A stretch of DNA of 64,000 nucleotides from Ditylenchus dipsaci (GCA_004194705.1 SADC01000378.1:33839-97838); one strand, 5' to 3'; counted from the stretch's first letter, positions 22,161-33,939 are shown. Made by a program: numbers and translations. The notes: generated from the sequence alone by a model not told the origin.

Positions 22161-22535
22161 AACTTATCCTTAAACGAAAGAATGTAACTTTACAAATGAA
22201 AATTCACATAAAAATTATTCGAAAACTTTGTGAGCATTTTAGCAGTTATTAAGCAGAATCAAAATTCTGACTCCGCGATTCGTGTTCAGCCTGGCTGATT
22301 TACTTGAGAAATTGCTCTTTGAATAAAAAGTCGCTGTGAAATTTCCAATTCACTTGGAGACAAAATACATTTGAATTTGAAAAATATCCGAAATTTTTTT
22401 TATTTACATGTTTTTGTATCGAAGGGAAAGCCATGCATTTTTCAATACGTCCTCGTGAACACTGGTCTATTTGAGGGCATCACACTTATGTCCGGAGGTC
22501 CAATGTTGTAAAATTCGTGCTTAGCAGGTTCTAAA

Positions 22536-22740
22536 CATAGTTGCACGAGCGTCGGTGCTAGACATTTTTACCCCGGCGCTATGCTCGGCGCTTCCGCAGC
22601 GCCGCCCAGCGCTCAGGATTTTTTATTAACCTTTATTTCAACCTGATTGCTAATGACAATGAGCGACGAGGGTAAGAGGTACAAAAACATGACCATCCGG
22701 AATATAGCGCCAGCGTTACCTTGGCGCTCGTGCAACTATG
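22536..22740. mobile_element. 205-bp hAT-like MITE, word GGCGCT
   Basis: Ends CATAGTTGCACGAGCG and CGCTCGTGCAACTATG are perfect complements. The 8-bp duplication GTTCTAAA flanks both sides (22528-22535, 22741-22748). Inside, GGCGCT, AGCGCC and CGGCGC repeat. Confidence 0.88.
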
Positions 22741-23189
22741 GTTCTAAACCCCTTATACGAACCGTTAGTCCAGTCGGGAATTTTTGTGTTGAATCTACGT
22801 TTCTGAAGCTCCGCCTGTCGTATTTCTAATGCCGTTTAAAAATAAGCTGAATTGTTTTAAAAAATTCAGACTCCCGCTTTGAAGAATTGTAATGTCATGT
22901 TGAGAGGCTGTAAAAAAACACTTTTCGTAATTTTAAATGTGATTAAATTAAATTGAATGTTCACCAAAGATACAATATCTGAGCATAACTTTATAGCGCA
23001 GTTCAAGAGCTACGAACTTTGTATCACACAACTTCAAAATGCACCAGCATCAATATCCGACTTAAAAAAATTAAGCTCTTTGAACAATGACCAAAACTTA
23101 GATAAATATGGATTTCGGCCTTATTTTGTTTTTTTCCAAGTAGTCGTATCTCTACATTTTGACCATTTTCGAAGGGTTTAGGGCTGTAT

Positions 23190-23710
23190 TAGGATGCAAA
23201 TGGACCAAAAATGGGCCAATTCAGTGTAAAAAGCAAGATGTTGAACATAGTTTTGTTGACTGGAGCCTACCGCACAAAGAAACTCTGGTATGCATTCATT
23301 TTTATGCATCCAGAGTCACTTTCGAGTGATTTGTGTCTAAGGTATGTCGGTGCGCGCATCTGAACCCCAAACCACCAAGCCCCTGCTCCCCCGAAGCGGT
23401 CGCAGGGGCTTAGTTGGATATAGATGCGCGCACTCACTCCCTCAGACATAATTCCGAGCAATACTCTTGAACGAAAATGCATCTAGAGGCTATTCTTGCC
23501 CAGCTCCAGTGACCGAAACACGCCAAACAGGCAAATGGTCGAAATTTAAAAATGTCCAAAACTCAATTTTTTTATTAACTAGAACATAAAATAATGTCTT
23601 TTTTGAACGCCTGAGGCAATTTGGGTCGATATAGGGTGTTTGGAAACACTTTAAAAATATTCAATTTGGGGGTGGGGGGTGTTTATACTCCGGTAGGGTC
23701 GAAAATTGTT
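23190..23710. repeat. R1 repeat copy
   Basis: It contains GAGCCTACCGCACAAAGAAA, CCAGAGTCACTTTCGAGTGA, the hairpin AAGCCCCTGC...GCAGGGGCTT, and the far end GTTTATACTCCGGTAGGGTC. The order matches the copies at 24190 and 31390. Confidence 0.8.
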
Positions 23711-23989
23711 ATGTGAAAAGGGTTTTGTAGCTCTTAATCTGAGCTACAACTTCGTGATCACAGTAATTTTTTTCGTGCAAAGCAGCCACCGAGTGCGTAG
23801 TGAACGCAAGTGCGGGATTTTCTTTTGTCAAATTTGGATGAACCATATTACGTAGCCAAAATTCTATTTTTTAGAAAACAGCAAAGTGTTGTATGGAAAC
23901 GAAAGAAGAGAAGACAACTCTTTTTTAAATATATGATATTGTTGGTGTGACTTGTGTTAAATAAATAAATTTCGTCACACAAGCATTTT

Positions 23990-24160
23990 TTGACAACTTA
24001 TGCATAAACCTGATAGAACGCCGGAGCGGCACACTTTTAATCCACACCCTTTTGATCAACACCCTTTTGATCAGCACCACTTAAGGTCACAGGTTCGAAT
24101 CCTAATGGTAGCAAACATCATTTTTCCTTGAAGATCCCCTTTCAAGAAATTTTGTCTAGT
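23990..24160 (+). ncRNA. tRNA-like SINE unit, first of an inverted pair
   Basis: ACAGGTTCGAATCCTAATGG is an excellent B box. It is preceded by a duplicated TTTTGATCA(A/G)CACC word. The inverted partner lies at 24745-24880 on the other side of the R1 copy. Confidence 0.5.
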
Positions 24161-24189
24161 TGCCGAATAACAGTCAGTCATGAACTAAA

Positions 24190-24750
24190 AGAAGCCTTTA
24201 AGGATCTATATGGCCATATTAGGGTGGGAAAGGACCAAAAATAGACCAATTTAGAAAAGAAAGATGTTGTACATAGTTTTGTTGACTGGGGCCTACCGCA
24301 CAAAGAAACTGTGGTATGCATACATTTTTTATGCATCCAGAGTTACTTTCGAGTGATTTGCGTCTAAGGTATGCGGGTGTGCGCATCTCAACCCCAAGCA
24401 ACCAAGCCCCCTGCGCCCCTTTAGGGGCGCAGGGGGCTTGGTTGGTTAGAGATGCGCCAACTCACATATCTTAGACATAATTCCGAGCAAGACTCTTAAA
24501 CAAAAATGCGTCGTAAGGCTCTTTTTGCCCAGCTATAGTGACCAAAACATGCCAAAAAAACAGGCAATTGGTCAAAATTTCAAAATGTCAAAAACTCAGT
24601 TTTTATTAACCAGAACTTAAAAATAATGTCTTTTTTGAACTCCTGAGGTGATTTTAGGTCGATATAGGGTGCTTGGAAACACTTTTAAAAAAATTCCATT
24701 TGGGGGGGGGGGGTGGGCGGATATACTCCAGTAGGGTCGAAATATCCAAG
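24190..24750. repeat. R1 repeat copy bracketed by SINE-like units
   Basis: All R1 modules are present: GGGGCCTACCGCACAAAGAA, GCATCCAGAGTTACTTTCG, the hairpin AAGCCCCCTGCGCCCC with its complement, ATTCCGAGCAAGACTCTT and the terminal GGGGTGGGCGGATATACTCC. Confidence 0.8.
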
Positions 24751-24880
24751 GAAAAATGATGTTAGCTACCACTAGGATTTGAACCTGTAACCTTAAGGTG
24801 TGTTGATCAAAAGTGTGTTGATCAAAACGGCTAGCGCCAGAACGCCGTTGAGCCGAACCCAGACATCTTAAAAAAGTATT
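24745..24880 (-). ncRNA. tRNA-like SINE unit with A and B boxes
   Basis: On the minus strand TGGCTCAACGG (A box type) is followed at tRNA-like distance by ACAGGTTCAAATCCTAGTGG (B box). The intervening TTTTGATCAACACAC word is duplicated. It is a likely tRNA-derived SINE head rather than a working tRNA. Confidence 0.5.
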
Positions 24881-24885
24881 ATGAA

Positions 24886-26169
24886 TCAAAAAGCAAAAAA
24901 TAAGGTTGCCTTTTTTCCTATCTCCATCCAATTTAAACTTGAATTGACTTTTTTCAAATAGAACATTAACGGAATTTCGCTGTATTTAATTTTCTTATTT
25001 TTTTTAATCTGACTTAACCGCTTTATATAATGTGTAAAAAACTTGAAAAATGTGAAAAATAAGAAACCTGAGGTAGTATTCGGAATATACACCGTTGATT
25101 GTCTTCTTCTGCTCGGTCTGAACAACTGTTGAATCTTTTTGTTTCGATTTATCTTGTTTGCAATTTTTTTGTTTCTCGATTTCTACAGGGTCGATTTTCT
25201 CTAACATTTTCTGTAGCGAACATACTGCCATTTTAAAATTTTGGACTTTGATTTGTTTTTCAGAATGGTATGTCACAGAGTCATCAAATTTCGTGTCATG
25301 CTCTTCAGGGATCAAATCAGGACATTTAAAATTACTTGACAAGCAGGATAATGGTCCTGCAAACAATTATAGGTAAAGTTTAATCAATATTATATAGTGA
25401 AGAGTAGTGGGTTGGTTTCCCCCTCCCCCTCCCTTTGTTATTTCAAAAAAGGGTTAGGCAAGCGTATGTTAGGACAGACTCGAACATGAGTCTAAGATAT
25501 GAGTGAGTCCGTCCTAATATACGCTTATCTACCTATGCATAAGCTTTGAAATCACACAGAAACGACAAGGGGATCCCCCGCCTGCTGTAAAATAGATCTA
25601 AAATTGTGTAAAAAGAATTAACTAATATTTTAACTAAAATAGTTTCCCTTGACTTTTACAAAAAATGCGACATTCTCATTCTCGTTTGAATTTCACTGGT
25701 ACCCGCTTTTCAAAATATTACTATTGGCGACGAACTTGCCCTTTAAAATGCCCGTGCAATGGTTTATTGATTGGGAATTTTTTTGAAAAACGCGAGCACC
25801 AATTTTGAATGCAAGGGCACGTGTTTCTAAGTGAAATCTTAATTTTCTTGGAGAAGTTGCCTTTCCCCTTTTAAAAGTAAATAGTCATTTTTTGATTTTT
25901 ATAGTAGAGAGTTAATTGAGGTGAAATTTTTCATTGTAAGGTGGTTTTTTGAAATTATCACTGAATCAATTTAGGGCGTTAAATGCAAAAAAAAACTTTT
26001 TTCAAGATAGAGACAAAAAAAGGTTATAACCTTTCGAAAATAGCTTATCCGTCTTGGATTTTATTGCTTCTGCTACCTTCTTAACTAAGCTGTTTTTGTT
26101 GTTATTTCCATGGTCCGCTAGAACATATAATACTACGCAAAGCAGAATATACACCGAAATAGCTTTCAT
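24886..26169 (-). CDS. Small secreted protein, 3 exons, about 175 residues
   Basis: Exon 1 (26169-26031) starts MKAISVYILLCVVLYVLA, a clear signal peptide, then a lysine-rich amphipathic stretch (KKVAEAIKSKTDKLFSK). The phase-1 donor joins the TTTGCAG acceptor of exon 2 (25356-25091), which has several cysteines (LSCLSSNFKCPDL, MAVCSLQKMLEKIDPVEI, KNCKQDK). Exon 3 (25008-24886) would follow from a phase-0 donor GTATAT and ends in TFF-type hydrophobic residues. Alternatively exon 2 reads on to a stop at 25004. The cysteine spacing is reminiscent of nematode secreted T20D4.11/DUF19-like proteins, but I cannot assign it. The upstream start codon at 26202 is less likely because the later one opens directly on the signal peptide. 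Confidence 0.55.
25445..25535. repeat. Short palindrome with TATGTTAGGAC motif
   Basis: AAGCGTATGTTAGGACAGAC pairs with GTCCGTCCTAATATACGCTT. The same motif pair occurs at 60885-60985 and in part at 45188-45235. It lies in intron 1 of the secreted protein gene. Confidence 0.6.
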
Positions 26170-26209
26170 AGGAGCACTTGTTGAGAATTTCTTTGCGCAC
26201 ACTGGAATA

Positions 26210-27040
26210 TAAGAAAGTAGTGAAGTGCTATTTAATCAACGCTTTTATACAAAAAAAGTTGAATAGTGAGAATTGCCATATATTGCCACTCAATCGACAT
26301 GCCTATTTTCATGTTTGTTAGCATTGCAGCTGGTGATCGACCCTAGATCCTGCTCACCAAACGCTGCTTTGAAAAATCAATCAATAAATCTCTAACTGTG
26401 TAGCTATCTCAATAACATATATTTTTATTTAAAAATAGTACTTTGTGTGTTCATGAAAGGTAGGAAGGGCCCAACAAACGAACTTGGTCTGATCAACATA
26501 TGACCGATCTACACATTAGTTCAATAGATATTTTTAACTGTTCAACTGAGTGATTAACCTCATTAACTTACTTTTTAGAACACGACTCTGTGAATAGATG
26601 TGATTTTTAATTGTTGTGATATTGTATTAAGAGGTGAATTTCAAAACCAGATATCATATTTTGTACACTTTTGAAAGAAAACTATTTATTCAGCGAAAAT
26701 CGACAAAAGTTCTTACCACTGCATTTATACGAGCCAACTTTTTTTGCTTGCTTTGCTTTTTTGAATTCATGTTTACACAAACAACTATCATACATTGTTA
26801 GAAAGCTGAGATTATGCGCTTTTATGAGGTATAACATCGTGTAGGTGAGGATAGTTATTCACCAATTCAACCCCGAATTTAAAAATTTGTTGTTTTCAAA
26901 TTACCTAATTATCAATCATCAAAAATCGAATTATTTATTTTTTTTGCTCAACACGATGACAGAGACATATTTTTACACTTTCTGAATAAAAATTCAAATT
27001 TCATCAAAAAAATTGCTTCCTGTACTCAGGCTAAAATGGT
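26210..27040. other. No gene or repeat recognised
   Basis: AT-rich unique-looking sequence. It could contain the promoter of the secreted protein gene that starts at 26169, but I see no element that would prove this. Confidence 0.4.
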
Positions 27041-27260
27041 CCTTTCAGAGTATTTTTCACACATTTTTAGCCTTTATTGAATCCAAGGAAGGTGAGAGTA
27101 ATAGATTTTGAACAGGTTTTTACTTTCTGTGGCCTACCGCGTATAAAAACTCTGGTATGCATATGTTTTCTTTTAAACAAAAATGAATTAAAAGAGTATT
27201 TTTGCCCAGTTCAAGCAAGAAAAATGTGACAAATTACCCAAAATGACCCTAAAATATCTT
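27040..27260. repeat. R1 fragment
   Basis: GGCCTACCGCGTATAAAAAC and CTGGTATGCATATG are followed directly by the outer part AATGAATTAAAAGAGTATTT and TTGCCCAG. The central hairpin is deleted. Confidence 0.55.
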
Positions 27261-27444
27261 AAAATGACCATCTGAGCCTGAGTGGTGGGACGCGATTTTT
27301 TTTGGCAAAGTTCAAAAATTTTTAATCAGAAAGTGTTTAGAAATGCTTCTCTTCTCGTGTTGGCAGGAAAAAAGGATTCGGGGTTTTTTGGGACACTTTT
27401 CAAAAAATCTGAGTATGAGGGTGGGGAAGGAGCTATAGAAATAC

Positions 27445-27695
27445 CAGTATCGGATAACCAGAATGGTACTCCAGTGACGCTGTGATTCTTACCACTTCTC
27501 AGATGTGATTAGGAAGAAAGTATGGGATAACAAGAATATTACTCTAGTGGCTATATTTGTAACTACTTCCACGATGTAATTATGGTGAATAAGTATTGTT
27601 TAACAATAATAGTACTCTAGTGGCGCTCTAATTGTTACCACTTCTACGATGTGATCAAGGTGAATAAGTATCGGATAACCAGAAGGAGGAAAGGA
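27445..27695. repeat. Tandem repeat, unit about 75-80 bp
   Basis: Three units share GTATCGGATAACCAGAA, TACTCTAGTGGCGCT, TTACCACTTCTACGATGTG and GGTGAATAAGTAT. A diverged fourth piece lies at 28675-28725 (AGTTACTCTAGTGCGCT), beyond the Tc1 fragments. Confidence 0.75.
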
Positions 27696-27831
27696 GAAGA
27701 GTCAGAATCAGAATAGTAACTGGTGCAAGATAAGTTCGTCCAAAAGCTCAGACTATCATATCTTCTTATTATCTTAACACATAGCTAAGATTTTGATATT
27801 ATTTGTAGCCCTGAACCTCCTCTTTCAAATG

Positions 27832-27975
27832 TTATATCAAACATTTATTTAACTCAGCAAAATGACTACCATTTGCATCAATACATTTCTTGAGTCTTTT
27901 GAGAAAATTGTCAATGGTTTTCTGGATCATTTCTTGTGGAATTTCATCCCATTCTTTGACGAGTGAAGCTTCGAC
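27832..27975 (-). pseudogene. Tc1-like transposase C-terminal fragment (minus)
   Basis: Reads VEASLVKEWDEIPQEMIQKT, then FLKRLKKCIDANGSHFAE and a stop. This is the family tail after the third catalytic block. It faces a plus-strand copy of the same tail starting four bases away. Confidence 0.75.
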
Positions 27976-27978
27976 AGT

Positions 27979-28182
27979 GTGACAGTAATGGACTACTTTG
28001 TGTGGCTGTACCTGAAGTCAAAAGCTCGCGCCAAGCCACACAAAACAATTGCTGACTTGAAGGCTTCCCTGCTAAGAGAGATGGAATGCAATTCGCAAGA
28101 ATTGATCCAAAAAGCCACTGAAAATTTCTTAAAAAGACTTAGAAAATGTATTGATGCAAATGGCGGTCTTTTTAATGACTGA
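27979..28182 (+). pseudogene. Tc1-like transposase C-terminal fragment (plus)
   Basis: It begins within the DDE signature (MDYFVWLYLKSKARAKPH), continues TIADLKASLLREME and ends FLKRLRKCIDANGGLFND. The first two catalytic blocks and the DNA-binding head are absent. It is not identical to the opposing copy, so two elements (or an old inversion) contributed. Confidence 0.8.
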
Positions 28183-28229
28183 AATCAAATATTTTTTGTC
28201 ATTCGAAAGAGCAGATCAGGGGTTACAAA

Positions 28230-28589
28230 CATAGTTGGACGCCTCTGAAAAACACCGCCGCCGCCAGCTAACGCTTCACTGTCAAAAAAATTTTTCTGTT
28301 TAATTTATGTTTGTCATAGAATGAAATTTTTGCAAGAGAACAGTAAAATCTAAATTATGTCATTTTATCATATTTTCGTAAAATGACCATTCAAAACAAT
28401 CATTGTTTTGGTACTTTGTAATTCGTGGTGCCGCCACCGCCGCCACCACCACCGCCACATCGCCGACACCGGCCGCCGGCCGCAGCCTAATCACTCCGCC
28501 GCACCGCCACCGCCGCCGCGACCTCATTTCAGCCGCCGGCGGCACCTCATATTTTGCCGCCGCCGCCGCCAGGCGGCGATCCAACTATG
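28230..28589. mobile_element. 360-bp hAT-like MITE, word GCCGCC
   Basis: Ends CATAGTTGGACGCC and GGCGATCCAACTATG are flanked by a perfect 8-bp duplication GTTACAAA (28222-28229, 28590-28597). The outer nine bases CATAGTTG(C/G) equal those of the element at 22536, but here the repeated inner word is GCCGCC. Alanine-, proline- and arginine-rich frames in this stretch are artefacts of the repeat. Confidence 0.88.
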
Positions 28590-28739
28590 GTTACAAAACT
28601 GTATTAACAGAATAGTTAGAAATTATAAAAAAACATTATGCAAGATGCAATTGAATTTTCCGGACGAACTTATCTCGTACCAGTTACTCTAGTGCGCTAT
28701 AACTATTACACTTCTCAAATGTGACCATCGTAAATTTTT

Positions 28740-29030
28740 AAATTAGGGTTTTTTATTATTGTCTAACAAAATGATGATGTTTTCAGCGGTTTGAATATAT
28801 GACAGTTATGCTATAGCCATATATTGACCTTCGGACTGAACTTTTTGATTAAGACTGCCAAAGTTTGAAAGGAAAAATATAACGAAAAAACGTAAACAAA
28901 TATTTTTAAAAGAAATTTTTTACTACATATTCTTAGAAGGCATTTTCATTAAAACTAGACCAATTCATATGATTTTTTGTTCCCTCAATATTTTCAAAAT
29001 TTTTAGTTATAATTTTTTTGATAGAGAAGA
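28740..29030. repeat. Unit shared with 31310-31400
   Basis: ATGTTTTCAGCGGTTTGAATATATGACA with TTGACCTTCGGACTGAACTT (28775-28845) has a close direct copy at 31330-31400. No gene seen. Confidence 0.55.
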
Positions 29031-29034
29031 CAAT

Positions 29035-29930
29035 TCTGAGTCAGTTTTCTTTTCACAGAACGCCAACTTCACATTCGGATGTCGAGACATGGTCAACTTG
29101 AAATTCGGCGTATATAAAATGCCTAAAATGTAGTTATTTTCTTCTTGTGGATACATATTTTAAGACCTCCACAAATTTCATTCAGCCTTTTAAAAAGTAA
29201 GACTGTCAACAATTTTTCTTAAATTATCAAAATCGGCATTTTGGATGTCGAATTATTAAGACTGTTGGTACTGTTCTACGCAGAATTAAGCGGCATTTTG
29301 AAGTAATAACAATTCTTGCATATCAATAACATTTTATTTAAGAAATTAGCTATTAACATACAAGTCGTATTTTCAAGGACATGAGTTTTGATACAAAAAC
29401 CTGTTTTTCAATGCCTTAAAGGTCGCCGGCCACGTTTTTATTACACATTCAGAAGCGCAACAAATTTTGTACAAAAAATTAAGATTCAAAATTTGAAAAA
29501 AATATGGCAACAAAAATTAGTCAATGAGACGCTGACATTTTGTACGCCAAATTTTCAATGATTTCATGTCTGGGGTAATAAAACCTGTAATAAAGTTTAA
29601 AACTGTATGCATAAGAAATAAATAACCACATTTTAGGCATTCGAAATTCGTTGAATTTCAACTAGACTATATTTCGACATCCAAATATGAAGTTGGTTTC
29701 CTGTGAAGAGTAAACTTAGAATCCTCTCCTCTTCAGATTTAGACCAAAACTAGAAATTTCGAGTTGTATATTTCCCCGGTAGCGCCGAAATTTCGAAAAA
29801 AACGAGGGAAGAAGAAGGCGTACAGTTTTGAAGAAAATGCCTTTTAAAAAGTAAGACTGTCAACAATTTTTCTTAAATTATCAAAATCGGCATTTTTGGG
29901 ATGTCGAATTAATTAAAGACTGTTGGTTCA
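29035..29930. repeat. Inverted and direct repeats around CGGATGTCGA blocks
   Basis: CATTCGGATGTCGAGAC near 29075 faces TTTCGACATCCAAATATG near 29680. An 80-bp direct repeat (AAAAAGTAAGACTGTCAACA, ATCAAAATCGGCATTTT) occurs at 29190-29275 and 29843-29930. Confidence 0.6.
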
Positions 29931-31380
29931 TATTCGGATCACTTCCAATGTGCCGGATTATTAGAGACTGTCAGGCTAATGAAAACAATCGCCTATTAGA
30001 TTAAATGCGGTATCAAAAAATCAATAATCCAATAATGAATAATCATAACATTTAGGCGTTAAATTATTAAAATTTGATTAATAAATAAATATAAAGATAA
30101 GAACAAGAACTTGTTTAAAAAGTGAGACTGCAAGCTTTTCTAACATATTATTTAAGTAATTTGCATTAGTTTGGTAAAGAGACATATTTTAAGTCATTTA
30201 AAAAAAAACGTTTGTTGATGGTATAATATAAAAAATTTTGTGTTAAAAAGGCGTTTTTATGTGGATAGTAAACATTATTCGATAAATTCATGTTGGTTTT
30301 GAGTTGAGCAATTGCAGTTCTATAACTATGGAGACAAAAAATATAAAATAGAAAATAGGATAATAGTAAAATAGGAATAAGTAAAACAATTTATTTTATT
30401 TTTAGCCCTGCGAATTCTCTATCTCTATACATATCCAAGAATTACCAAATCCATTTTACGGGAAAAAATTTAAGTCTGAAAGTTGAGATGATGACTTTTT
30501 GAAGAAAAGAAAAACTGAGAATGGAAAGAATCCAATTTTTCAAAATTCCTGTTAACTTCTGAAATGATGACTTTTCTGAAAAATCCGGAAGAGTTAAATG
30601 TCATGATCGAAAAAGGAAAGCAAGAGCTACAAAATAATGTGTTCAAAAACATTATCGCGAAAAAAAGCTATGAATAAAATTATTTGTTTACAAGTTCTCT
30701 ATTTTAAAGTAGCATGCTCACCTGCTCAAAAATTTTCCCGCCAATTGAAATTTTTTTCAAGCATTGAACTTCTGTGCGAATGTTTCAATTTGCTTTCGAA
30801 CAAAACAAGGCCTAAAATTAATTTTAGGTGTAGTTTTGCTAGAAACTAAAATTAAAAATTCGTACAGAACTTGAATAATTAGGAAAAAATTGAACTGGCA
30901 GCGGACAAATTTTGAAAAGGGGAGCATACCCCTTTAACAAAACCGAAAATTCCGTGACTCGAAATTGATTTTTTAGTTTTTGTCAATTTATCCCTAATTC
31001 TTCTTTCAGCGATGAAATTTTTTCAATGCATACGATAAACAATTGGCAGGGCTACAAAATGACATATGTTCAAAAAATTGTAATATCAAAATAGTCTAGA
31101 GACCTCTTAAAAGTAGTCTTTTTTTTTCTGGACACCCTGTAGAAAGATATAAAATTCATCCGATAAGCACACAAAGTGGCAAGACGAAAATAAAAAAAAC
31201 TGTGATAATTTTATTTCTCGATATTTATATATGGGTAAGCTGATTAATTCATCGCACGATGCATTGAACACGGCAACGGTTGGTTGATGTTAGCTGATTC
31301 TTATGCAGTATTTTAATTTAGTAAAATAAATGATGTTTTCAGCGGTTTAAATATATGACAATATGCATAGACGTGCATTG
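29930..31380. other. No gene called
   Basis: AT-rich, with no exon of convincing composition and no terminal-repeat pair that I could define. Reading frames at 30470-30849 are short and low-complexity. Confidence 0.4.
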
Positions 31381-31384
31381 ACCT

Positions 31385-32350
31385 TTGGACTGAACTTTGG
31401 CGCTACTTGCATATAACCTCCCCCCCCCCCCAAATTCAACTTTTTTTTAAATGTTTCCAAACACCCTATATCGACCTAAAATCGCATCAAAAGCCCAAAA
31501 AGACATTATTTTTGAGCTCTGGTGAATCAAAAATCAAGTTTTGGACCACCAAAAAGTACTTATTTTGACCATTTTGAAAGCTGTATTAAGATGGAAATGC
31601 ACCAAAAAGGGGCCTATTTTGAACAAAAACAAAGATATTGAACATAGCTTTGTTGATGCGGGGCCTACCGCATAAATGAGATCTGGTATGCATACATTTG
31701 TTATGCATCGAGAGTCACTTTCGAGTGATTTGTGTCTAAGGTATGTGGGTGAGCGCATCTCAACCCCAAAAAACCAAGCCCCCTGCGCCCCCTAAAGAAG
31801 CGCAGGGGGCTTGGTTGGTTAAAGATGCGCGCACTCACTTATCTAGACCAGGGATCGCAAGTGGCCATAAAAATTAAGACACTTTTAAGACGCTATAAAA
31901 TATACGATAACTTTTTTATTTTTTAACGAAATGATCTGATTTTTTTTCAGATGATTGCCATGATGTACAGGTACTCTCTGTAAAAATGTGTAACCTTTTT
32001 CTACGCTTTTTTAAATAATTTTCTTGTTTTAAGCGTCTTAATTTTGATTTTAGAATCGAAATCAAAATTAAGACGCTTAAAACAAGAAAATTATTTAAAA
32101 AAAGCGTAGAAAAAGGTTACACATTTTTACAGAGAGTACCTGTACATCATGGCGAAAAATAAAAAAGTTATCGTATATTATAGCGTCTTAAAAGTGTCTT
32201 AATTTTTATGGCCACTTGCGATCCCTGTCTTAGACATAATTCCGAGCAAGACTCTTGAACAAAAATACACAAAGAGACTCTTTTTCCCAGCTCCAGTGAC
32301 CAAAACATGCCGAAACAGGCAAATGGTCGAAATTTCAAAATGCTTAGAAC
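31385..32350. repeat. R1 repeat copy split by a palindromic insertion
   Basis: It begins GGCGCTACTTGCATATAACC and a C run, continues GGGGCCTACCGCATAAATGA and the hairpin AAGCCCCCTGCGCCCC, and resumes after the insertion with CTTAGACATAATTCCGAGC. This is one of the most complete copies. Confidence 0.8.
31849..32227. mobile_element. 379-bp palindromic hAT-like MITE inside R1
   Basis: CAGGGATCGCAAGTGGCC and GGCCACTTGCGATCCCTG are exact complements and pairing runs almost to the centre near 32040. The right flank TCTTAGAC is the R1 sequence seen in intact copies. The left flank ATCTAGAC is the same octamer with one base lost, so an 8-bp duplication is clear. Confidence 0.85.
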
Positions 32351-32415
32351 TCAAACAAGCCCAATACAAATTTGTAGACCGGAATTTTTCTGACCCAGAA
32401 TTTCATGCTGAACAC

Positions 32416-32938
32416 TAGGGTTGGCCTCCCCCCCCCGCTTTTTGGGTGCGGGGGGAGATTAGACTAAAAAATTTGCGGGGGGGGGGAGAAGCGGGGGGGA
32501 GGTGGCCAATTTTTTTTTTGCGGGGGGAGGAGCGGGGGGGGGGGGAGAAAGCTGTGAGCAAGGGGCAGTGGCGGGGGGTGCGTGATTAATTTACAAGCCT
32601 CGGGACTGAAATTTTTTTGAAACAGCAGTCTAGAATGAATCTGAAGGCTTTTGAAACACTTCTGAAGTCAAAGCTACGATATGCCACTCCTCTGGTTCGA
32701 TAAATCTTGATTCTTCTCGGCTGCCGTTCTGAAAATGACCTCATCCGAGAGTTTTTTTTCGACTGGCAGTTTTTGCGGGGGGTGACGGGGGGTCATTTTG
32801 GGAGCGGGGGGGGGGGTAGAAACGGGGGGGAGGTGGCCCATTTTTTTTGCAGGGGGGGGGGAGCGGGGGGAGGTATAAGGAAAATTTGGTCAAAGAGCGG
32901 GGGGGAGGGGGGGGGGAAGGAGGAGGGAGGCCACCCTA
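32416..32938. mobile_element. hAT-like element, word GCGGGGGG
   Basis: Ends TAGGGTTGGCCTCCC and GGGAGGCCACCCTA. Flanking octamers are CTGAACAC and CTGAATAC (7 of 8). The words GCGGGGGG and GGTGGCC(C/A)ATTTTTTTT recur near both ends. Confidence 0.82.
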
Positions 32939-33429
32939 CTGAATACGATGGTGCGGGTCCTTCTCGCTTCAATCATTTACGAAGTTGGTGAAAAAGGCTC
33001 CGGAAGGTAACAAGTTGTAAATGGTCGAAATCCAGCTGGATAACCACAGGTTTTCAAGTAGCGCGTCGTGATTGTTATGCTGCACCCACGCTAACAATAC
33101 ACCAAAATGTCAGCGATGAGCTAAGCTTTCTATTGATACTAAATATAGCCTGGTTTTAATTCAATATGAATCACTTCTTTTTTTGTTAAGAAATGGATTA
33201 TCATTATATCTATATCTCTGACTTTCGATAAACTGTAACTTTATCTTCAGACAATACCTAGCTAAACTTTTCACACAAAAAAGTTGCAGAGCCTCGCGGT
33301 TATTTCAACACTAAATAGAGCGATACTTTGTTATGAAACCGTGGCAAAATATGCAAAAATGATGTATAAGTTAGGTCACAAACTCCTCTAACTTTTTTTT
33401 TGCACATGTTACCCTTTTTTGGACACTGG

Positions 33430-33900
33430 ATTCTGGTTCAGCGAGGTCGATTTGCTTTTGAAACTAGTTTTTAAATTTAGAAGTCACTGACAAATTTTGA
33501 ATTCCGCTGAAGACAATGAACCGTATTTCCTCTAATAAGCGCGCGCGGCGCGCTTATTATTCAAACCCCCAAAAATCAGAAAATTTGAAAATTCGATTTC
33601 GAGATTTTTCGGGTGCTCAACTAAAATCTTAAAAGTGGAATCGGTACAGCTCGTGGGAGTTTAAGAAAACGTATCAAACAGCTTTGGAATGAAATTTCTC
33701 TGAGCTGAGAAATAGGCCCTCAAAGTAGGGGGTGCGCGCTTATTAGAGCATGCACGCTTATTAGAGGAAATACGGTATTTGATTTTCAAATTTGAACCTT
33801 CACTGTCTTGAGCGCAATTCGAAATTTAACAGTGACTTCTGAGTTTAAAAATTAGTTTCATAAGCAAATCGACTTCGCTGAACACGACTCCGCTGTTCAA
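33430..33900. repeat. Inverted repeat split by an ACCGTATTTCC element
   Basis: GGTTCAGCGAGGTCGATTTG with TTTTGAAACTAGTTTTTAAA on the left matches TTTAAAAATTAGTTTCATAA and CAAATCGACTTCGCTGAAC on the right. The 258-bp family member 33520-33777 (ACCGTATTTCCTCTAATAAG ends, GCGCGC subterminal) occupies the centre. Confidence 0.75.
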
Positions 33901-33939
33901 ATACAGGATTCAAAAATTCGAATACAAAAACTAGCCGTC

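Noticed and set aside
28360..28692. Alanine-, arginine- and proline-rich frames
   Set aside because: By-products of GCC repeats inside the MITE at 28230-28589; no splice or start support.
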